Shown here: positions 28,509 through 36,820 of the stretch, one piece after another
Layout: the number at the start of each line of letters is the position of its first letter
Numbering within the stretch: position 1 is the first letter of the stretch
Assembly (NCBI RefSeq): GCF_004349235.1
Contig: NZ_SMKY01000046.1
Span: 1-42,705, forward strand
Source: Actinomadura darangshiensis
Lineage (GTDB): Bacteria > Actinomycetota > Actinomycetes > Streptosporangiales > Streptosporangiaceae
Reading direction: 5' to 3'
Length of the DNA stretch: 42,705 bases
Translations under genes and position numbers: made by a program
The notes under the pieces: generated by a model
Database searches by the model: none
Told to the model about the DNA's origin: nothing
Seen by the model: only the letters and a program-made list of their open reading frames with translations

Positions 28509-28976
28509 ATGGACGAACCGCGCTGGCTCGAACCGGCCGAGGACCGCGCGTGGCGCGGCTACCGGCGGCTGTCGCTGCTACTCGACCGGCAGGTCGCCCG
28601 GGATCTCGCGGCCGACTCGGGGCTGTCGGAGCCCGACTACGATGTGCTGTCGAACCTGTCAGAGACGCCCGGCGCCCGGATGCGGCTGACCGAGCTGGCG
28701 GCGCACATGCGCTGGTCGCCGAGCCGGCTGTCGCACCATGTGACCCGGATGCAGCAGCGCGGGCTGGTCACCCGGCACAACAGCCCGGCCGACGGGCGCG
28801 CGGCGGTCATCGCGCTCACCGGCGAGGGGCTCCGGACGATCGAGGAGGCCGCGCCCGCGCACGTGGAGTCCGTGCGGCGCCACTTCATCGACCTGCTCAC
28901 CCCCGAACAGGTCGGGGTCTTCGCCGCGCTGGCCGACTCGGTCGTCGCCCACCTCGTCGAGGTCGAGTCCCGCTAG
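28509..28976 (+). CDS. MarR-family transcriptional regulator
   Basis: A 155-aa winged-helix dimer-type regulator. The DNA-binding part is MRLTELAAHMRWSPSRLSHHVTRMQQRGLVTR with the wing PADGRAAVIALTGEG, as in MarR. It probably represses itself and the divergent LLM oxidoreductase through the twin TTGACATGTCAA-type sites. An earlier ATG at 28488 lies within operator 2; the ATG at 28509 is preferred, although neither has a strong ribosome site. Confidence 0.92.
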   Translation: MDEPRWLEPAEDRAWRGYRRLSLLLDRQVARDLAADSGLSEPDYDVLSNLSETPGARMRLTELAAHMRWSPSRLSHHVTRMQQRGLVTRHNSPADGRAAVIALTGEGLRTIEEAAPAHVESVRRHFIDLLTPEQVGVFAALADSVVAHLVEVESR

Positions 28977-29018
28977 CGCCGGCGATCTTCCGGTCATGGA
29001 CGGGCCACCGCCCGAGCC

Positions 29019-29041
29019 AGTACGCTAACGTACTAGTTCGT
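29019..29041. promoter_or_regulatory. Overlapping inverted repeats upstream of quiC
   Basis: AGTACG-CTAA-CGTACT (29019-29034, perfect) overlaps ACGTACTAGTTCGT (29028-29041, 12 of 14 positions symmetric around ACTAGT). They lie 27-50 bp before the start of the dehydratase gene. A plausible binding partner is the TetR regulator encoded downstream at 30960. Confidence 0.5.
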
Positions 29042-29068
29042 CCATACCGAGGAGAGGCGGCTCGCGAC

Positions 29069-30916
29069 ATGCGCAGGTCGATCGCCACGGTCTCGCTGAG
29101 CGGCTCGCTGGCCGACAAGCTGACCGCCGCCGGCGCCGCCGGGTTCGACGGTGTCGAGATCTTCGAGAACGACCTGGTCGCCGGCGACCTGACCCCCGAG
29201 GACGTGCGCCGCCGCGCCGCGGACCTGGGCCTCGGCATCGACCTCTACCAGCCGTTCCGCGACTTCGAGGCGGTGCCGCCCGGCGTCCTCGCCGGCGGGC
29301 TGCGCCGCGCCGAGCACAAGTTCGCCCTGATGGAGCGGCTCGGCGCGACCATGATGCTCGTCTGCTCGAACGTCTCCCCCGCCGCCGTCGACGACGACGG
29401 GCTGGCCGCCGAGCAGCTGAAACTCCTCGCGGAACGCGCCGCCGAGCACGGCATCCGGATCGCCTACGAGGCGCTCGCCTGGGGCAGGCACGTCAGCGAC
29501 TACCTGCACGCGTGGCGCATCGTCCGCGAGGCGGACCATCCGAACCTCGGGGTGTGCCTGGACAGCTTCCACATCCTCGCCCGGGACACCGGCCCGTACG
29601 CCATCGAGACGATCCCGGGCGAGAAGATCTTCTTCCTGCAGCTCGCCGACGCCCCCGCCCTGCCGATGGACGTCCTGTACTGGAGCCGCCACTACCGCTG
29701 CTTCCCCGGGCAGGGCGACCTCGACGTGGCGGGCCTCGTCGCGAGCGTGCTGCGGACCGGCTACGCGGGGCCGCTCTCGCTGGAGGTGTTCAACGACATC
29801 TTCCGGCAGGCCGCCGCCATGCGCACCGCCCAGGACGCCCTGCGCTCCCTCATCGCGCTGGAGGAGCAGGTCGGCGAGCGGCTCGGCGGCGCGTCCCGCC
29901 CGGCCGCGCTCGCCCCGCCGCCGCGCCCGGTGGTGCCGAGCGGGTTCGCGTTCGCGGAACTCGCCGTACCGGACGCCGGCCCGCTGCCCCGGCTACTGGA
30001 CGGCCTCGGCTTCACCCGCACCGGAACGCACGCCGGCAAGCCGGTGGACCTCTGGGAGCAGGGCCGGGCGCGCATCCTGCTGAACCGGGGCAGCGCGGAG
30101 AGCCAGGACGGCCCCGCCCTCGGCGCGATCGGGCTGGAGTCGCCGGACCCGGCCGCGTCGGTGAAGCGGGCCGAGGCGCTGCTGTCCCCCGTCCTGCCGC
30201 GCCTGCGGGGCCCCCACGACGCACCGCTGGACGCCGTCGCCGCCCCGGACGGGACCGAGCTGTTCTTCTGCCGGACGAGGCATCCCGACCACACGAGCTG
30301 GACCGACGACTTCACCACCGGACGCCGGGCCTCGGAGGACGCCGGCGGCGAGATCACCCACATCGACCATGTGGCGCTCACCCAGCCGTGGCACCACTTC
30401 GACGAGGCGTCGCTGTTCTACCGCAGCGTCCTCGGTCTTCGTCCGCACGACAGCCTGGAACTGCCCGACCCCTACGGCCTGCTGCGCAGCCGCGCGGTGT
30501 CCAGTGAGGACGGCGGTGTCCGGGTGGCGCTCAACGTCGCCTACGTCGGGGCACATGGCGGGAGGCCCGATGCGGCCTGGCAGCATGTCGCGCTCGCGAG
30601 CCGGGACATCGTCGCCGGCGCCCGCCGGCTGCGCGCCGCCGGGCTCTCCCCGCTGGCCATTCCCGAAAACTATTACGACGATCTCGAAGCCCGGCACGAT
30701 CTCGGCACGGAACGCCATGAACTGCTCCGCGAGCTGGGACTTCTCTACGACCGGGACGAGTACGGCGAATTCCTGCACTTCTACACCGCCACCACCGGGC
30801 GGGTGTTCTTCGAAATCGTGCAGCGCATCGGCGATTACCGCGGATACGGCGCGATCAACGCGCCGGTCAGGCTCGCAGCCCAGCACACGCGTGCCCAGCG
30901 CGTCCCGCCGCCATAA
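29069..30916 (+). CDS. quiC: 3-dehydroshikimate dehydratase, two-domain (QuiC type)
   Basis: A 615-aa cytoplasmic fusion. Residues 1-270 form a sugar phosphate isomerase/epimerase-like TIM barrel with the metal-site region (IAYEALAWG, CLDSFHIL, FFLQLADA, SLEVFND). After a Pro/Ala linker (about 270-295), residues 300-600 form a vicinal-oxygen-chelate domain like 4-hydroxyphenylpyruvate dioxygenase (ITHIDHVAL, FYRSVLGL, WQHVALASRDI, GRVFFEIVQR). This architecture is that of QuiC1 dehydratases, which turn 3-dehydroshikimate into protocatechuate in quinate/shikimate breakdown. GAGGAGAGG lies before the ATG. It is followed at 43 bp by a TetR gene, a likely autoregulated pair. Protocatechuate ring-cleavage genes are not in the window. 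Confidence 0.88.
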   Translation: MRRSIATVSLSGSLADKLTAAGAAGFDGVEIFENDLVAGDLTPEDVRRRAADLGLGIDLYQPFRDFEAVPPGVLAGGLRRAEHKFALMERLGATMMLVCSNVSPAAVDDDGLAAEQLKLLAERAAEHGIRIAYEALAWGRHVSDYLHAWRIVREADHPNLGVCLDSFHILARDTGPYAIETIPGEKIFFLQLADAPALPMDVLYWSRHYRCFPGQGDLDVAGLVASVLRTGYAGPLSLEVFNDIFRQAAAMRTAQDALRSLIALEEQVGERLGGASRPAALAPPPRPVVPSGFAFAELAVPDAGPLPRLLDGLGFTRTGTHAGKPVDLWEQGRARILLNRGSAESQDGPALGAIGLESPDPAASVKRAEALLSPVLPRLRGPHDAPLDAVAAPDGTELFFCRTRHPDHTSWTDDFTTGRRASEDAGGEITHIDHVALTQPWHHFDEASLFYRSVLGLRPHDSLELPDPYGLLRSRAVSSEDGGVRVALNVAYVGAHGGRPDAAWQHVALASRDIVAGARRLRAAGLSPLAIPENYYDDLEARHDLGTERHELLRELGLLYDRDEYGEFLHFYTATTGRVFFEIVQRIGDYRGYGAINAPVRLAAQHTRAQRVPPP

Positions 30917-30959
30917 GATGAGCCCCATTCTCCTCCAGCAATCGCCTCCGTGGAGCCAC

Positions 30960-31622
30960 ATGTCGTCGCAGCCCGCCACCCCCGCCGCCGGAGAACGCCT
31001 GCGCGACGCCGACCGCACCCGTGCGGAGATCCTGGACGTCGCGCAGCGGGAGTTCGCCCGGCACGGATACGCCGGCGCCCGGGTGGACGAGATGGCGGCG
31101 CTCATGCGCACCACCAAACGAATGATCTATTACTACTTCGGCGGCAAGGAAAAGCTGTACATCGCCGTTCTGGAAAAGGCCTACGGTGAGGTCAGGGCGC
31201 TGGAGTCGACCATCGACGTGCAGCATCTCGCCCCGGTCGAGGCGATCCGCACGCTGGCGGAGCTGACCTTCGACCACCATGACGCGCACCAGGACTTCAT
31301 CAAGCTCGTCAGCATCGAGAACGTCCACCGGGCCGAGCATCTGCGCAAGTCCGAGCTGCTGGTGAACCTCGGCGGGCCGGTGTCGCACCTCATCTCGCAG
31401 ATCCTCGACGCCGGCCGCGGCACCGGCGACTTCGTCGCCGACGTGGACGCGATCGACATGCACATGATGATCAGCTCGTTCTGCTGCTTCCGCATCGCCA
31501 ACCAGCACACGTTCGGCGCGCTGTTCGGCCGGGACATGACGGCGCCCGAGCACCGGGCGAAGCACCGCGAGATGATCGGCGAGATGGTCGTCGCCTACCT
31601 GACCGGCGGCGGCCGCCGGTAG
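30960..31622 (+). CDS. TetR-family transcriptional regulator
   Basis: A 220-aa regulator with an N-terminal TetR helix-turn-helix (RTRAEILDVAQREFARHGYAGARVDEMAALMRTTKRMIYYYFGGKEKLY) and a ligand-binding helical domain. The YYYFGGKEKLY form is common in regulators of aromatic or shikimate catabolism. It lies just after quiC and probably controls it. GGAG six bases before the ATG at 30960 decides the start; an ATG at 30918 has none. Its coding end overlaps the pqqE coding end by 28 bp on opposite strands. Confidence 0.92.
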   Translation: MSSQPATPAAGERLRDADRTRAEILDVAQREFARHGYAGARVDEMAALMRTTKRMIYYYFGGKEKLYIAVLEKAYGEVRALESTIDVQHLAPVEAIRTLAELTFDHHDAHQDFIKLVSIENVHRAEHLRKSELLVNLGGPVSHLISQILDAGRGTGDFVADVDAIDMHMMISSFCCFRIANQHTFGALFGRDMTAPEHRAKHREMIGEMVVAYLTGGGRR

Positions 31623-32671
31623 GCGAAGCCGCTCCCGGCGACGCTCCCGGCGGCCTCGGCCGCGTCGCGCACCAGGTGGTGGTCGGGCGAGAGGCCGCAG
31701 GCCGGGTCGGTGCGCGCGGCGTCGCCGGTGAGGGCGAACGCCTGGCAGCGGCAGCCGCCGAAGTCGGTCTCCCGGCGGGGGCACTCCCGGCAGGGGCCGG
31801 TCATCCAGCCGGTCCCCCGGTAGGCGTTGAAGGCGGGCGACTCCGCCCAGATCCAGGCGAGCGAGTGGTCGCGCACGTTCGGCGGCGCCAGGTCCGGCAT
31901 GGCGTAGGCGGCCGGGCAGGGCAGCGCGGTGCCGTCCGGGCCGACCGTGATGGACCGCGCGCCCCAGCCGCCCATGCAGGGCTTCGGCACGCCCTCGTAG
32001 TAGTCGGGCAGCACCCAGACGATCTCGGGTCCTGAGCCGTCGTGCGCGGCGACGATCTCCTTCGCGCGGTCGAGCTGCTCGCGCGCGGGCAGCAGCGCCG
32101 TGCGGTTGCGGAGCGCCCATCCGTAGAACTGGGCGTTCGCCAGCTCGATCCGGTCGGCGCCCCAGCGGGCGCCGAGGTCGAGGATCTCCTGGAGGCGGTC
32201 GAGGTTGTGCCTGTGCAGGACGACGTTCAGGCCGAACGGGAGCCCGGCGGCGGCGATGACGCCGGCCGCTCGCTCCTTCGCCCGGAAGGACGTGCGTCCG
32301 GCGATGAGGTCGGACGACTCCGCACGGGCGTCCTGCACCGAGAGCTGCACGCTGTTCAGGCCCGCTCGGACGAGGTCGTCCAGGCGGCGCGAGGTCAGGC
32401 CGAGCCCGCTCGTGACGAGCTGGGTGTAGACGCCGGCGTCGTGCGCGGCCTCGACGATCTGGACGATGTCGCGGCGCAGCAGCGGCTCGCCGCCCGAGAT
32501 GTGCGCCTGGACGATCCCCATCCCGGCCGCCTCCGCGAACACGCGGGCCCATTCGGCGGTGTCCAGCTCGGCGTCCCGCCGGACGAGTTCGAGCGGGTTG
32601 GAGCAGTAGGGGCAGTGCAGCGGGCAGGCGTGGGTGAGTTCGGCGAGCAGCGCCCAGGGTGCGTCCGTCAT
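31595..32671 (-). CDS. pqqE: PQQ biosynthesis radical SAM enzyme PqqE
   Basis: A 358-aa radical SAM/SPASM enzyme that joins the Glu and Tyr side chains of PqqA by a carbon-carbon bond, the first step of PQQ formation. The SAM cluster motif is Cys16-x3-Cys20-x2-Cys23 (ACPLHCPYCSN), NPLELVR follows as is typical, and the GGEPLLRRD motif binds SAM. The C-terminal cysteines (PKPCMGGWG, ALPCPAA, CRECPR, GGCRCQAF) bind the auxiliary clusters. I start at 32671, which overlaps the pqqD stop as ATGA and has GGAGGG nine bases upstream; 32680 would leave no ribosome spacing. Last gene of the PQQ operon. Confidence 0.95.
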   Translation of the reverse strand: MTDAPWALLAELTHACPLHCPYCSNPLELVRRDAELDTAEWARVFAEAAGMGIVQAHISGGEPLLRRDIVQIVEAAHDAGVYTQLVTSGLGLTSRRLDDLVRAGLNSVQLSVQDARAESSDLIAGRTSFRAKERAAGVIAAAGLPFGLNVVLHRHNLDRLQEILDLGARWGADRIELANAQFYGWALRNRTALLPAREQLDRAKEIVAAHDGSGPEIVWVLPDYYEGVPKPCMGGWGARSITVGPDGTALPCPAAYAMPDLAPPNVRDHSLAWIWAESPAFNAYRGTGWMTGPCRECPRRETDFGGCRCQAFALTGDAARTDPACGLSPDHHLVRDAAEAAGSVAGSGFAYRRPPPVR

Positions 32672-32943
32672 CGCAGCCATCCCTCCGCGCGGACCCGGTC
32701 GAGGAACTCGGGCACGTCGTCGTCCAGCGGCGCGCCGGGGAACGCCTCGCCCAGCTCGGCGACGATGTCGCCGACGGTCCGGCTGCCGTCGCAGAGCCGC
32801 AGGACGCGGCCGCCGGTCTCGCTGAGCCGCACGGCCCGCTCGGGCATGAGCAGCAGATCGGCGCCGCGCACCGTGTCGTGCCGCAACACGATGGAGCGCG
32901 CGAGGGCGGGCCGCCAGTCTCCGTCCGTCCGGTCAGCGGGCAT
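32668..32943 (-). CDS. pqqD: PQQ biosynthesis peptide chaperone PqqD
   Basis: A 91-aa PqqD that binds the PqqA peptide and delivers it to PqqE. Recognisable parts are VRGADLLLMPERAVRLSETGGRVLRLCDGSRTVGDIVAEL and the final EFLDRVRAEGWL. It overlaps pqqC by 11 bp and pqqE by 4 bp, as expected for a tight pqq operon. Confidence 0.95.
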   Translation of the reverse strand: MPADRTDGDWRPALARSIVLRHDTVRGADLLLMPERAVRLSETGGRVLRLCDGSRTVGDIVAELGEAFPGAPLDDDVPEFLDRVRAEGWLR

Positions 32944-33625
32944 CGACGGCCTCCCCGACCCGGGCCGCGTGCTCGACCGCGTCCAGCAGCGACCAGAGCA
33001 CGTCGCACTTGAAGGTGAACGCGGCGAGCACGCGTTCCTCGTCCTCGGGCGTCCGGGCCCATTCCTGGACGAGGGCGAGCGCCTCGGCCGCGTCCTGGCG
33101 TCCCTGCGAAACCCGCACCTGAAAGTAGCGCAGCCCCTCGGGCTCGACCCACGGATAGTGGAGTTCCCAGGCGTCGATCCTGGTCGCCATCAGGTCGGGC
33201 GCGAACAGCTCGGTCAGCGAGGACGCGACGGCCTCCAGGCGCGGGCGGTCCCGGCAGAAGTTCACGTAGCCGTCCACCGCGAACCGCACGGCGGGCAGGA
33301 CGCCCTCGCCCGACAGGAGCAGCGTCCTGTCCAGGCCGACGGCCTCGCCCAGGCGGAGCCACCGCTCGATGCCGCCGTCCTCGCCGGGCCGGCCGTCGTG
33401 GTCGTGGATGCGGCGGATCCAGTTCTGCCGCAGCTCGCGGTCGCCGAGCTTGGCGAGGATGAAGGCGTCCTTGACCGGGATGTGCCGCTGGTAGTGGAAT
33501 CGGTTGAGCACCCAGCGGCGCAGCTCCTCCTGGGACAGCAGCCCCTCGTGCATGCGGAGGTTGAACGGGTGCCGGTGGTGGTAGCGCTCGGCCGCGAGCC
33601 CGCGGAGCCGGCCTTCGAGGTTCAC
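32933..33625 (-). CDS. pqqC: Pyrroloquinoline-quinone synthase PqqC
   Basis: A 230-aa helical oxidase catalysing the last ring closure and oxidation step to PQQ. Family landmarks are YHHRHPFNLRMHEG, LNRFHYQRHIPVKDAFILAK, WIRRIHDHDG and ELHYPWVEPEGLRYFQVRVSQGRQDAAEAL. It starts with GTG at 33625, overlapping the pqqB stop (GTGA), and so is translated with pqqB. Confidence 0.95.
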   Translation of the reverse strand: MNLEGRLRGLAAERYHHRHPFNLRMHEGLLSQEELRRWVLNRFHYQRHIPVKDAFILAKLGDRELRQNWIRRIHDHDGRPGEDGGIERWLRLGEAVGLDRTLLLSGEGVLPAVRFAVDGYVNFCRDRPRLEAVASSLTELFAPDLMATRIDAWELHYPWVEPEGLRYFQVRVSQGRQDAAEALALVQEWARTPEDEERVLAAFTFKCDVLWSLLDAVEHAARVGEAVDAR

Positions 33626-34515
33626 AGCTGGATCACCGCGTTCTCCGTGGCGACCTCGATTCCCAGGGCGGCCAGGGTGCGGTGCCCTTCGGCGTCGGGG
33701 TCGACCAGTGGGTTCGTGTTGTTCAGGTGGGTGTAGAGGCGACGTGTGGCGGGCAGTGCGGCGAACCGCTCGGACGTGCCGTTCGCGCCGGTGATGGGGA
33801 GGTGGCCCATCTGCGTCGCGGTCCGCTCGGTGAAGCCGGAGCGGCGGGGCTCCTCGTCGTCCCAGAAGGTGCCGTCGAGGAACACGCAGTCGGCATCGCC
33901 GAGGACGTCGTCCAGTTCGGGAGGCCAGTCGGCCAGGCAAGGGGCGTAGACGGTGGTCGTGCCGTCCCGCCGGTCGGTGATGCGCAAGGCAACGGACCAC
34001 GCGTCACCGTGACCGTCGAGGCCCGCGGCGTAGCGGGGGCGCTTTCCTGACACCCGGATTGTCTCCACCTCCAGCGTTCCGAAGGAGGCGGGCTCCTTCT
34101 CCGGCAACTCTGACCAGGTCACGCCCGCGTACGGGGCGAGGACAGCGTCCAGGCGGAGGCCGTCCGCCAGCGCCTGCCGGACCGTAGCGGTCGCGAGGAC
34201 GTGGAGGCTCGGCGCCTCCCGCAGCCGCGGAAGCCCGAGGACGTGGTCGAGTTCGGCGTCGGTGAGGACCACACCGGCGACCGGGCTGCGCCGCGTGCCC
34301 GTCTCCGGGCGCAGGTCGGGGTGCGCCTCGATCTGCTCGGTGATGTCCGGTGTCGCGTTCACCACGAGCCACCCTCCACCGCCGGCGTCGACCGCGATGG
34401 AGGCGTGCCGGCGGCGCAGCCCCGGGCGGGCGCGGGCGGCGGCGCACCCGCCGCATCCGCAGTTCCACTGGGGAACGCCGCCGCCCGCCGCGGTGCCGAG
34501 AATGCGCACCCGCAT
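33622..34515 (-). CDS. pqqB: PQQ biosynthesis metallo-beta-lactamase-fold protein PqqB
   Basis: A 297-aa metallo-hydrolase-fold protein proposed to hydroxylate the Glu-Tyr intermediate. The N-terminal LGTAAGGGVPQWNCGCGGC zinc-site sequence is diagnostic. TDAELDHVLGLPRLRE, FLDGTFWDDEE, MGHLPITG and LYTHLNNTNPL are the other conserved motifs. It starts 14 bases after the pqqA stop. Confidence 0.95.
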   Translation of the reverse strand: MRVRILGTAAGGGVPQWNCGCGGCAAARARPGLRRRHASIAVDAGGGGWLVVNATPDITEQIEAHPDLRPETGTRRSPVAGVVLTDAELDHVLGLPRLREAPSLHVLATATVRQALADGLRLDAVLAPYAGVTWSELPEKEPASFGTLEVETIRVSGKRPRYAAGLDGHGDAWSVALRITDRRDGTTTVYAPCLADWPPELDDVLGDADCVFLDGTFWDDEEPRRSGFTERTATQMGHLPITGANGTSERFAALPATRRLYTHLNNTNPLVDPDAEGHRTLAALGIEVATENAVIQL

Positions 34516-34529
34516 CCGTGCCGCCCTTT

Positions 34530-34619
34530 TCAGCTTTCCGCGGTGAAATACGCGGTGACCTCCATCGAGGTCTCGATGATCTCGTAGTCGGGCTTCACCC
34601 AGGACGTCGAGCCGGTCAT
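34530..34619 (-). CDS. pqqA: PqqA precursor peptide (29 aa)
   Basis: A 29-aa peptide that is the backbone of PQQ. Its sequence contains EVTAY, giving the diagnostic Glu20-x3-Tyr24 pair that becomes the cofactor, preceded by WVKPDYEIIETS as in other PqqA leaders. It lies between the quinoprotein stop (24-base gap) and pqqB (14-base gap) on the same strand. AGAGAAG serves as ribosome site. It is too short for routine gene finders. Confidence 0.93.
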   Translation of the reverse strand: MTGSTSWVKPDYEIIETSMEVTAYFTAES

Positions 34620-34642
34620 GGCTTCTCTTTTCACTCGATCCA

Positions 34643-36802
34643 TCACTTCACCACGATCTTTCCGGTGTTCTGCGGAAAGACCGGGTCGTTGTAGAAGTAC
34701 TCGCCCGGCTTGCGGAAGGTGTGGCGGTACGACTCGCCGGGCTTGAGCTTCCCGGTGTTGAACTCGTGCTCGAAGAACGACGCGGCGCCGTGCGAATGCT
34801 CGTTTCCGGACGGGTTGAGGAACGTCACCTCGGTGCCGACCGGAATGGTCAGGTGCTGCGGTGACATCGCATCCTGCGCGACGAAGTTCTCCTCGTCGCC
34901 GGGGATGTTCTCGTCCTCATTCCAGATCCGGCCGAGGGTGACCGTGTTGCCGGTGACCGCGCCCTCGACGGCCGCCGCGCGGATCTGGTTCCGCTTGGAC
35001 GGCGGCGTCGGTGTGGGCGCCGGGCCGACCTTCCCGTGCAGCTTGAACGCCCACAGGTGGTCGCCCTTCGGGATGTCGCGGTAGGGCAGCCAGCTGCCGC
35101 CGGCGAACACCGCGACGTACTGCTCGCCGTCGATCTCGTAGGTGATCGGGCTGGTGTGCACGCCGGCGCCGCACTGCCACGTCCACAGCTCGCGGCCGTC
35201 GGTGTCGTCCATCGCGACGAGCACGCCGTCCGGGCGGCCCTGGAACATGACCCGGCCGGCCGTGGTGAGGATCCCGTTGCCGTGGGCCAGCGACCACTCC
35301 CCCTCGCGGCGCCAGGCGGGCCGGTTGGTGCGCGGGTCCACGGCGACGATGCCGCCGGAGAAGTACTCGCCGAGCGGCCGGGCGGTGTTGACGCGCCCGC
35401 CGTTGGTGTTGGAGTAGGCGGAGTTGACGAGCCCGTACCCAACGTAGACGAACCCGGTGTGCGGGCTGAACGACAGGTACGACCAGTCGGCGCCGCCGCC
35501 CGCGCCGGGGAACAGGATGGTCGCGTCGTCCCAGAACGGCGTGTAGATCTCCCCGGTCGGGTAGTACGGGACGGGCCTCGTGGTGTCGTGGAAGCTCGGC
35601 GACTGGTGGACGAACGGCTCGCCGCCGGGGAACGGCTGGGTGGGCCACGTCTTCTGCCGCGGCTCCTGCGGGACGGGCCGCTCGGTCATGCCGTGGACCG
35701 GCTTCCCGTTCTCCCGGTCGAGGATGTAGTACATCCCGGTCTTGCTTCCGTACACGACGACCTTGCGTCTGCGGTGCCCGATCTTCAGGTCGCACAGCAC
35801 GGGCGCCATCACGTTGTCGAAGTCCCAGATGTCGTGGTGCACCGACTGGAAGTGCCAGCGCCGCTTGCCGGTCTTGGCGTCGATGGCGACCAGGCAGTTG
35901 GCGAACAGGTTCGCGCCGGCCCGGGTGGAGCCGTTGGTCCGCGGATAGGGGTTGCCGAACGTCCAGTAGACGAGGCCGAGCTCGGGGTCGATCGCCGGGT
36001 GGATCCAGCAGACGACGCCGCCGGTCTTCCAGGTCTCGCCCTCCCAGGTGTCGTTGCCGTACTCGCCGGGTCCGGGCGGGCCCCAGAAGATCCAGGCGGT
36101 CTCGCCGGTCCGGGCGTGCAGCGCGTACCCGCGGCCGCGCGCGCCCGCGGTGCTGCCCTCGGTGCCGACGTAGATCAGGCCGTCCCAGTAGACGATGGCG
36201 CCGGCGAGCCCGCCGCGGTTGCCGCCGCACTGCCCGCTGTCGGGGTCGCAGTCCGGGTCGCCCTCGCCCGCGATGAGCAGCTCCCGCTGCCAGACGACGG
36301 CGCCGGTCCGCTGGTCGAGCGCGTAGACGATGTTGGCGCCGGACGTGGTGAAGACGAGCCCCTCGCCGAGCCCGACGCCGCGCATGTTGGTCTGCTCGGA
36401 GCCGACGCTGGTCTTCCACTTGATCTCGCCGGTCCGGCCGTCGACGGCGAAGATGTTCTGCTGGGCGGTCTGGACGTACAGGACGCCGTCCTGGGCGACG
36501 ATCGTGCTCTGCTGCGATCGGCCCTCCGTGCTGCCGCCCTCCAGGTTGACGTGCCAGGCGCCGCCGAGGTGCCGGACGTTGCCGCGCGTGATCCGGTGCA
36601 GCGCGGAGTGGTTCTGGTTCCCGTAGTCGCCGCCGACCTTGGGGAAGTTCCTGGCCGCGCGGCCGAGCCGCCGGGACTGCTCGGGGACGGGGAGTGCGAG
36701 CCGCGGGCGGGTCGCGGCGCCCGCCTCCGGTGCGCGGAGCCCGGTAAAGGCGGCGGTTCCGCTGATGACGGCGGCACCGGTCAGGAAGTTCCGTCGTTCC
36801 AT
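34643..36802 (-). CDS. Tat-exported PQQ-dependent dehydrogenase with cupredoxin-like tail
   Basis: A 719-aa extracytoplasmic quinoprotein. Residues 2-8 (ERRNFLT) with the following hydrophobic segment form a Tat signal. Residues about 45-600 are the eight-bladed PQQ propeller: GGDYGNQNHSALHRIT, repeated W-docking motifs (DGRTGEIKWK, DAKTGKRRWHFQ), NDTWEGETWKTGG, and HHDIWDFDN with the catalytic Asp327 and Asp329. Residues about 605-719 form a cupredoxin-like domain. In place of the copper Cys, His and Met it has YFYNDPVFPQNTG, so copper binding is unlikely. It would oxidise an alcohol, polyol or alicyclic alcohol outside the membrane. It heads the pqq operon, so enzyme and cofactor are made together. 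Tight promoter and operator are present upstream. Substrate unknown. Confidence 0.92.
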   Translation of the reverse strand: MERRNFLTGAAVISGTAAFTGLRAPEAGAATRPRLALPVPEQSRRLGRAARNFPKVGGDYGNQNHSALHRITRGNVRHLGGAWHVNLEGGSTEGRSQQSTIVAQDGVLYVQTAQQNIFAVDGRTGEIKWKTSVGSEQTNMRGVGLGEGLVFTTSGANIVYALDQRTGAVVWQRELLIAGEGDPDCDPDSGQCGGNRGGLAGAIVYWDGLIYVGTEGSTAGARGRGYALHARTGETAWIFWGPPGPGEYGNDTWEGETWKTGGVVCWIHPAIDPELGLVYWTFGNPYPRTNGSTRAGANLFANCLVAIDAKTGKRRWHFQSVHHDIWDFDNVMAPVLCDLKIGHRRRKVVVYGSKTGMYYILDRENGKPVHGMTERPVPQEPRQKTWPTQPFPGGEPFVHQSPSFHDTTRPVPYYPTGEIYTPFWDDATILFPGAGGGADWSYLSFSPHTGFVYVGYGLVNSAYSNTNGGRVNTARPLGEYFSGGIVAVDPRTNRPAWRREGEWSLAHGNGILTTAGRVMFQGRPDGVLVAMDDTDGRELWTWQCGAGVHTSPITYEIDGEQYVAVFAGGSWLPYRDIPKGDHLWAFKLHGKVGPAPTPTPPSKRNQIRAAAVEGAVTGNTVTLGRIWNEDENIPGDEENFVAQDAMSPQHLTIPVGTEVTFLNPSGNEHSHGAASFFEHEFNTGKLKPGESYRHTFRKPGEYFYNDPVFPQNTGKIVVK

Positions 36803-36820
36803 GCTGCACTCCCGAACTCG

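Noticed and set aside
34643..36802. Firm call of a lanthanide-dependent methanol/ethanol dehydrogenase
   Set aside because: The DxD is present, but the HHDIWDFD context is also that of Gcd/QuiA-type enzymes, where DxD does not mean lanthanide use.
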